A stretch of 64,000 nt of DNA from Desmodus rotundus (taxonomy: Eukaryota > Chordata > Mammalia > Chiroptera > Phyllostomidae). Below the pieces are notes generated by a model. That model had not been told where the DNA came from. It made no database searches and saw only the letters and a list, made by a program, of their open reading frames with translations. Location of the stretch: positions 15,258,934 through 15,322,933 of the forward strand of contig NC_071398.1 in the NCBI RefSeq assembly GCF_022682495.2, read 5' to 3'. Positions 57,684 through 64,000 of the stretch are shown here, in pieces. The position numbers and the translations under genes are program-made. The first letter of the stretch is position 1; the number at the start of each line of letters is the position of its first letter.

Positions 57684-58580
57684 CGAAGTCTGTCCAGAAG
57701 GTATCTAGCCATGTAATAGGAAAAAGGGAGACTTTTTCTTTTTAGGTTTTTCATTTATTTTTAGAGAGAGGAGAAGGGAAGGAGAAAGAGAGAGAGAGAA
57801 ACATCAATGTGTGGTTGCCACTCTCATACCTCCTACTGGGGGACCTGGCCTGCAACCTAGGCATGTGCCTTGACTGGGAATAGAACCTGCAACCCTTTGG
57901 TTTGCAGGCTGGCACTCAATCCACTGAGCCACACCAGTCAGGGCAAAAAATAGAGACTTTTATTGAAGAAGATACAAGAAACATTGTACATAGGACAGTG
58001 TTGTCTTAGTCCCCTTCAAAGTAGTCACCTTGGGACTTCACACAGTTCTCCTAATCACTATCAACTACCCTGGCATATTTTCCTGAATCTCATCAATGGT
58101 CTGAAATCTCTTCCCTTTCAAGGGTGATTTTAGTTTTGGGAAAAACCATAAGTCACAGGATACCAAATATGGGTTGTAGTAGGGCTGAGTCACCTGGGTG
58201 ATTTGATGTTTCTCCAAATGACTGCATGAGATGTGATGCATGAGCAGGCATGTTATCGTGATGAAGCTGCCAATCACTAGTTGCCATAGCTGTGGCCTTC
58301 TGAGTCATCCAAATAGTTTCTGAGGAGGAATGTTCAAGCTTAACGTAAAATTGGATGCAGATTTGTTGCTCTACTTGCTCAGTCATTTTGAATGTGACAG
58401 CCACACAGTGCACATGCTCACTCAACAGCATCTATCACCTCACTGACTAGTACAGTGAAATCATCATTATTCATACATGCGCATTCCAGTCCACTCTTCT
58501 TGGCTGCTAGGTTACATTGATGTCTTGCAAACTGTTCTCGCTATATTAACAATGGCTGGACTTTTTCTGGACACACTTCA
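57684..58580 (-). mobile_element. Mariner transposon, internally deleted, with transposase remnants
   Basis: Inverted ends read cgaagtctgtccagaaggt on the left and tttctggacacacttca on the right, each flanked by TA. On the minus strand, N-terminal words (MTEQVEQQICIQFYVKLEHS) and C-terminal words (HHDNMPAHASH, the HDN catalytic motif region; FPKLKSPLKGKRF) are joined by an internal deletion that removes the middle of the transposase. Frameshifts are also present, so it is dead. A VES SINE sits near its left end. Confidence 0.85.
57737..57944 (-). mobile_element. VES SINE inside the mariner
   Basis: Antisense copy ending gagccacaccagtcagggc. The mariner words gagactttt occur on both sides as the target duplication. 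Confidence 0.96.
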
Positions 58581-58978
58581 TATATATACTCAAGAGAATT
58601 GAAAACATGTCACACATAAACTTGGACACAAGTGCTTATAGCAGGATTATTCATAATAGCCAAAACATGGAAACAACCTAAGTGTTCATCAGCTGATAAA
58701 TGGATATAATCATATAATGATGGAATATTCTTCAGCTATAAAAAAGAAGAAAGTTTTGGTCCATGCTACATCATGGATGAATCTTGACAACATTGTGCTA
58801 AGTGAAAGAAGCCAGCACAGAATGTCCAGAATCAGCAAAAAGTAGATTAGTGGTTGTAAGAGTTTGGTGGGAGTTGTCAGTGGGAAGTGACTACTAATAG
58901 GCATGGAGTTTCTGGAATTAGATAGAGTTCTGTGAATATAAAAATCTCTGAATCATATACTTTAGAAGAGTGAATTTT

Positions 58979-59227
58979 GCCCTGGCTGGTGTGGCCCCGT
59001 TTGAGCATCGTCCCATAACTAAAACATCCCATAATTGTGGGTTCGATTCCCGGTTAGGGCACATACCTGGGTTGTGGGTTTGATCCCCGTTTTGGCTGCA
59101 TACGATCCTGGTCTGGGTGCCTACAGGAAGCACCTATACTGCTTCTCTCTGGCATCGATGTTTCTCTCTCCCCCTCCTCTCTCTCTAAAAGCAATGAAAA
59201 GTTATCCTTAAGCGAGGATTTTTTTAA
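58979..59227 (+). mobile_element. VES SINE with duplicated head region
   Basis: The head carries gtgggttcgattcccggtta and then a second B-box-like gggtttgatccccgtttt about 45 bp on. The tail is of the aagcgaggattt subtype. Flanks gtgaatttt and ttgaatttt are the duplication within the L1. Confidence 0.93.
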
Positions 59228-59816
59228 TTGAATTTTATGTATTTTATACATAATTATATGAATTATATCTTAATTTTTAGAAAAGTAGAAGAATCCTATG
59301 TCTATCAGGGTGTTTTATTTCAGACTTCTTGAGCATATTTAAAACATTTTCTATTCCTTTTCTCATATTTTTTTAAGTGTTTAAAAAATGTGAAGTGAAA
59401 TACCATTCTCATAAGAATAATATAAAAAATAGGACATTTTTACCTTTGGAGTCACATTCTTGTCCCTTCCCAAATGGATTCTTCCCCTGAATCAATTTTT
59501 GTTTTTCTTTACAGTTTTATTTTATGTATTTTCCCATTTTTGGACTTTGTGTAGTACTGCATGTATTCTTCTGAAAGAGTTTTTTCCCCCAGTGGTCAAC
59601 ATTAATGTTTTAATATAACTAAATTATCTTTCACTGTATCTAAGTTTCACTGTATGAATGTGCCACAATTTATTATCCCTACTGTCACTGGATATTTGAG
59701 CTGTGTCTGGTTTTTGGCACTGCCAAACAGTAGCTAACAATTCTGTTATGAACATTTTACTTAAAAAAAAAAAAAGATTTCTATGAAGATTTTATTGTAG
59801 GGTGTAACTTTTTTTA

Positions 59817-60016
59817 AAATCCTCACCCAAGGACATGCTCATTGATTTTATAGAGAGGGGATGGGAGGGAGAGAAACATCAATTGGTATCCTCTCTTAAT
59901 GTGCTCCACCCAGGGACCAAACCTGCAGTCCTGCATGTGCTCTGGCTGGGACTAGAACCTGTGACCTCTTGGTTTCCTGGATGATACTCCAGCCAGTTGA
60001 GCACAATGGCCAAGGC
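59817..60016 (-). mobile_element. VES SINE, gaggat-tail subtype
   Basis: It begins aaatcctcacccaaggacat and ends gttgagcacaatggccaagg. Diverged. Confidence 0.9.
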
Positions 60017-60232
60017 GAGCATTCTACTTCTTATCACCTGGTGAACTAGGCAAGAATGTTACAGTTCTTAAGTTTTATTAATTCAATAGGGGTAAAATGG
60101 TATTTTGAACTTTGAGTTTAAATTTTCCTGTTAATTGTATTGAGGTTGTTATGGGCCATTTATTTGTGTAGTATCTGTTCATGTCTTTGCCCCTTTTTTA
60201 TTCAGTCCATTTTTATTATGGGATTCTTTATA

Positions 60233-60350
60233 TACAGGGTGGGGCAAAAAGTAGGTTTGCCGTTGTTCATATGGAAAATAATACAATCATTAATAATACA
60301 AGAATAAACTGCGTACTCACAACTGTAAACCTACTTTTGCCTACCTTGTA
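60233..60350. mobile_element. Mariner-type MITE (118 bp)
   Basis: Long terminal inverted repeats read tacagggtggggcaaaaagt and acttttgcctaccttgta, followed inward by aggtttgccgttgt and acaactgtaaacct. The ends carry the TA typical of mariner insertion. Confidence 0.85.
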
Positions 60351-60599
60351 TTTTGTATATCAAAGCAAGTTGGGGAAGTGCCCCATCTTTTTCCACTTTT
60401 CAAAAGTGTTGTCATGTAATCTCACCCTCTTTTGAACGTGTGGCAGAGCTCACCTCTGAAATCTGGGCTGGGAGCTGTTTTTGTGGGGAGCTATTAGTTT
60501 CTGATATAATTCTATTCATGCTTATTGGACCACCTAAGCCTATTTCTTCTTGAGTTAGTTTTGGCAAATTTTATTTTCCAGGTAAATAGAAAAACACAT

Positions 60600-61395
60600 T
60601 CTTTCTCTGTTTCTCCTTTACTGTCATAATATTACCACCCTCATAACGCTTGAGTGCGGTAATATTATGATATGCGGGCTTCCCATGTATCAGGCAATAC
60701 CAACTGGGTGTCCACAGTTCGATTCAATTCGGAAACTAACTGGAGTTAATGTAGATCCCACAGGTTAGAGGCTTAGTCCCGTAGGGCTGTCCCTCACATC
60801 AGATGCCAATTGAAAGCGGTTGGTCTGAGGTTACCCACAACCTCTGTCTGACTTACTTACAAATCAGAGGTTCCCATGGCCACCTTCCTGGATTTGATCA
60901 TTGGTAGAACATGTCACAGAACTCAGGGAAACTTACTTAAGTTTATCAGTTTATTATATGATAAAGGATACCATAAAGGATACAGATAAACGTCCAGGTG
61001 GAAGAGATACATAGAGCAAGGTGTGTGGGGAGAGACACGGAGTTTCTGTACCCTTTATAGGCATACCACTCTTCTAGCGCCTACATGTGTTCAGCAACAC
61101 AGAAGCTCCCTGAACCCCATAGTATTGGAATTTTTGTGGCAGCTTCACCACGTAGGCATGATTGATTGATTATTCCATCTCCAACCTCTCTTTCCTCTCT
61201 GGAGAAGGAGGTGTGGGCCTGAAAGTTCCAGGCTTCTAATTATGGCTTTGGTCTTTCTAGTAACCATCCCTCATCCAAGAGCTCACCAAGAGTCCCTCCC
61301 CGCCTTTAAACAAAAGACACTCATATTTGATCTAGGAAATTCCAAGGGATTTAGGACCTCTATGTCAGGAACCAAATATTAGAGGAAAAAAGATG
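60600..61395. mobile_element. Old LTR relic (probable endogenous retrovirus type)
   Basis: Words ctcagggaaacttacttaag, gtttattatatgataaagga, ggcatgattgattgattatt, aaaagacactcatatttgat and aaattccaagggatttagga appear in the order of an old placental-mammal LTR. No gag, pol or env coding sequence is present. Family assignment (MER21-like) is tentative. Confidence 0.55.
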
Positions 61396-61424
61396 CTCCT
61401 AGTGCTCTTATCAGGAAATGTTGA

Positions 61425-62203
61425 GGGAGGACCCCTCAAAAAACAATTCATTTATAAAAAATTGTGTATTTATTCTTATATGTTTAAACTTCAGTCACCT
61501 TCAAAGTACTCTCCATTTGATGCAAAACACTTATCCAGATGTTTTTTCACTGCTCAAAACAGTTTTTTTAAAATAAATTTTTTAAAAGATTTTATTTATT
61601 TTTAGAGAGGAGAAGGGAGAAAGGGAGAGAAACAGCAATGTCTGGTTGCCTCTCATGTGCCCCCTACTGGACACCTGGCCGGTAACCCTAGCATGTGCCC
61701 TGCTTGGGAATCAGACCATTGACCTTTTGTTTCACAGGCTGGCACTCAAAACACTAGCTAGGGCTCAAAACAGTTTTTGAACTTGTCGATTATGATGCCT
61801 TTTAATGCTTCTGGAGTGTTTTTTGTTTTGTTTTGTTTCACCTCTTCCACATCAACAAAACATATTTCTTTGAAGACTTTTTTCATTGGGGGGATTGCCT
61901 TGGGGTAAGATCAGATGAATAGGGCAGGTGAGACACAGGGGTCATGCCATTTTTGGTCAAAAACTGCCGAATACTCTGGGTGGTGTGGACAGGTGTGCTG
62001 TTAAATCACCTATCATAAAATGGACAAACACATTGAAAGAGTCTTCAGAAAAGTTCATTGAAGCTGAATGCAGCCTCTCATAATGTTGCCAGACGGTACA
62101 CTGTTACAGATGGGTTCCTAGAACACTCACCTAGCAGGGGAAGCCTGTATTACAAGGGGCCTGTCCTTCAGGGAATAATTCTGGGTCTTTTTGGGTCCCC
62201 CCC
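61425..62203 (-). mobile_element. Second mariner relic, with a SINE inserted
   Basis: Inverted ends are roughly ggacccctcaaaaaacaatt and ttctgggtctttttgggtcc. On the minus strand the transposase C-terminal words NGMTPVSHLPYSSDLTP and HLDKCFASNGEYFEGD are visible in broken frames. Its ends and protein differ from the mariner at 57.7-58.6 kb, so it is a separate family. Confidence 0.75.
61576..61763 (-). mobile_element. VES SINE inside the second mariner
   Basis: The duplication gctcaaaacagttttt flanks it exactly. The head is eroded, ending aacactagctagggct. Confidence 0.94.
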
Positions 62204-62269
62204 TTGTACCAGGTTTTAAGAACCGTATGCTAGGAACTAGAGGCAGAGACCAACTTACATTTTTTCCAT

Positions 62270-62520
62270 TATTTCACACCATTATTTTACTTATTTCACC
62301 TAAGTTTTCAAATTTATTGGCATTGATTTGCCTGTAATACTCCCTGCATGCGGGATCATATGCTTTTAAAATTTTTTTTCTGCTGCTGTTTGTGTCATCT
62401 CTGTTTTTTTCATTAGTTTTTCCAGAGTATTTGGCTTTATTGATCCTTTTAATTGTGTTATTGTTTTGTTTATCTAATTTCTGCATTTTTCCTTGTTTTC
62501 ACCTTTGGGGGGGCTTGTTT
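62270..62520 (-). mobile_element. L1 ORF2 fragment, antisense
   Basis: The minus-strand frame has REYYRQINANKFENLGEI, similar to the REYYEQLYANK-type region of L1 ORF2. Short and degraded. Confidence 0.5.
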
Positions 62521-64000
62521 TGTTAATTTAAATACTCAATCATTTTTCATCCTTTCATCTTATTAAACCTTAAGTATTTGAGACTATATATTGCCCAATA
62601 GCTTGTCTCCTATAATTGCAGTATCTCTTTTTCCACTGAATACTTTTTCTTGAAGTTTAAATACGTTCAAGTCTTCTCATCCTTTCCCTTGACTCTGTCA
62701 TCCTCATAAGCGGTAGTTTCATTTCTCTCATTTATTATCCAGCCCCTTGAAAAAGTAATCTGTCATCTACCTTCATTGCCTTCATTACTTACTTTTCAAT
62801 CTGTCTTTCACTATTATTGGAATTTTAACCTTCTAAAAATTTGACAGTCAGCTATCTACTCTTCTTCTTCTTTTTAAAAAATTTTTATTTTATCTGTTAT
62901 TTTTTTCTTCTATTCTTTTTTAAAAAATTGTATTGTTGTTCAAGTACAGTTCTCTGCCTTCCCCCCTCCCCGACCCCAGCCTAACCCCCACCCCTCCCCC
63001 TACTCTTCTTCTTGATACCCTTTTTCTTTCTTGGCTTTTGTGTAATTGTATTTATCTGCTTCTCAGCACATCTTTATTCCCACTCATCTCTTTTTGTCAT
63101 TTTTTCTGGCCCTTGAATATAGATGTTTCCCAAGGTCCTATATTCAACTTCCTTTTCATTGTATTCCTTCATTCTGGCGATTTCATCAGCTACTAGATCT
63201 CTGTCTATAGTCACATTCTTTCTCCTAAACAAACTTCAAACCTGTGTTTAAAAGTGCCCACTTAAAATTGCTACTTATAAAAAAAATTGCTACTTACATC
63301 CTACCAATACTTAAAATATGAAAACTTGTCAGACTTCACAAACCAGTTTCTCTCACTGGGTTGCCCAACTTCGTTAATGTCAGGGCCGCCTTCTTCTCAG
63401 GCTGGTAAACATGTTTCCAACTGTCGTCTTCTCCCTTAAAATTTACTTCCTTCCAACCCCTTCAACTCTGACCAATACCTGCACATCTTACCAGTTTTGT
63501 TTCACAATTTATTAATTTATCAATTATATATAAAGCAACTGCTACATGAAAAACACTAGACATTAGGGATGTAATAGTAAGTATAACCTTCAGGCTGCCT
63601 TCTTTGATAGAGCCTACCTTCAAGTGGGTGCACAGACAATAAACATATAAACAGATAAGTGAACAAGATAATTCCAGATAAAAGTGCTGTAAATTAAGAG
63701 TGTAAAGTGATAGTAATAAAACAGTGAAATCTTTATATCAGGTGGTCAATGAATGTCTTTTTGCAAAGGTCATATTTGAAGCAAAGCAAGAAGTAGGAGG
63801 AAGAGATACTGTCTCAAAGCTATCCCTTTGCATTGTAAAAATTCACTTGTGTCTGAATATAATAATGTATCTATAAAGCAGCTTCATTGTGGAATTCGTT
63901 ATATTAAACACAGAGCTTTGTTTTTAGCAGCTTTTGATTTAAATTGAATGTTACATGGTGGTAGTTTACTGGCTTTGGATGAGATTGCAGTTGTGAACAT
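62521..64000. other. Intron 6 end stretch
   Basis: Mostly unassigned. About 63530-63830 has words of an old L2-like repeat (gtgcacagacaataaacat, acaagataattccagataaa). Confidence 0.4.
62873..62999 (-). mobile_element. L1 3'-end insertion
   Basis: A T-rich start leads to attgttgttcaagtacagtt and a C-rich end. The duplication ctactcttcttctt lies on both sides, so it is a very short 5'-truncated insertion. Confidence 0.7.

Larger units (their letters stand above)
57640..59280 (+). mobile_element. Old L1 3' region, sense, split by a mariner and a SINE
   Basis: L1 pieces are 57640-57683 (ctcccagtaattttactcct), 58581-58978 (gagaattgaaaacatgtca, gccaaaacatggaaacaacc, ggaattagatagagttctgt) and 59228-59280 (ttgaattttatgtatttta). 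They read in the right order once the inserted elements are removed. Confidence 0.8.
59500..60550 (-). mobile_element. Old L1 3' region, antisense, split by a SINE and a MITE
   Basis: It has tgaatgtgccacaatttatt, tggttttggcac-type words, then after the SINE ggggtaaaatggtattttga and gttcatgtctttgcccct. The MITE at 60233 interrupts it again. The far edge is uncertain. Confidence 0.55.
1..64000 (+). other. NFATC3: NFATC3 gene body, intron 1 to intron 6
   Basis: The five coding exons listed separately place the whole window inside NFATC3. Phases run 2 nt carried into exon 2, then junctions CG|C, AAG|CTG, AG|T, T|CC, and a last codon split after its first base at the exon 6 donor. All five acceptors end in AG and all five donors start with GT. 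The promoter, exon 1 and exons downstream of exon 6 are not present, so nothing can be said about transcription start or polyadenylation. Confidence 0.95.
57284..64000 (+). other. NFATC3: NFATC3 intron 6, 5' part
   Basis: It starts gtaaat. No further NFATC3 exon was recognised up to the window end; the transposon nests that fill it are listed separately. Confidence 0.85.

Noticed and set aside
1..64000. A previously undescribed multi-gene system
   Set aside because: Only one gene is supported and everything else is intron and transposon relics; nothing seen suggests a new system.

Overview
This window is mammalian nuclear DNA, almost certainly from a bat. Roughly thirty copies of the tRNA-derived VES SINE, the bat-specific family, are scattered on both strands. 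There are also two HAL1-type half-LINEs, old L1, L2 and MIR relics, and several mariner and hAT DNA transposons. No Helibat helitron was recognised by eye, so I do not place the species more finely than a yangochiropteran-type bat.

The only gene supported is NFATC3, on the plus strand. The window starts inside intron 1 and ends inside intron 6. Five exons (2 to 6) are recognised by protein identity and intact splice sites: 32292-33429, 35714-35876, 45556-45755, 53172-53344 and 57143-57283. Their phases join without a break, for 1815 coding bases (605 codons). Exon 2 carries the whole calcineurin-regulated domain: PxIxIT docking site, serine-rich region, three SP repeats, basic nuclear localisation signal and LxVP docking site. 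Exons 3 to 5 carry the DNA-binding Rel-homology domain. Exon 6 begins the IPT/TIG domain. Exon 1 with the start codon, and the exons after 6, lie outside.

Layout: 1-32291 is intron 1, with a HAL1 at 5.9-7.8 kb, antisense L1 blocks at 9.0-13.1 and 19.0-22.7 kb, a hAT transposase relic at 22.8-24.0 kb and an L2 split by a mariner-type element at 27.2-28.5 kb. Introns 2 and 3 (33430-35713 and 35877-45555) hold SINEs and sense L1 ORF2 fragments. Intron 4 (45756-53171) holds a repeat-poor stretch and the second HAL1. Intron 5 (53345-57142) has SINEs, two of them in a tail-to-tail inverted pair. Intron 6 from 57284 has an L1 split by a mariner that is itself split by a SINE, then a short mariner MITE, an LTR-like relic and another SINE-split mariner.

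No operon, CRISPR array, functional RNA gene or novel multi-gene system is visible. The items worth a second look are nested and composite transposons, a few unexplained intronic blocks and small features of NFATC3 splicing and docking motifs. Repeat family names come from recognition by eye and edges are approximate.
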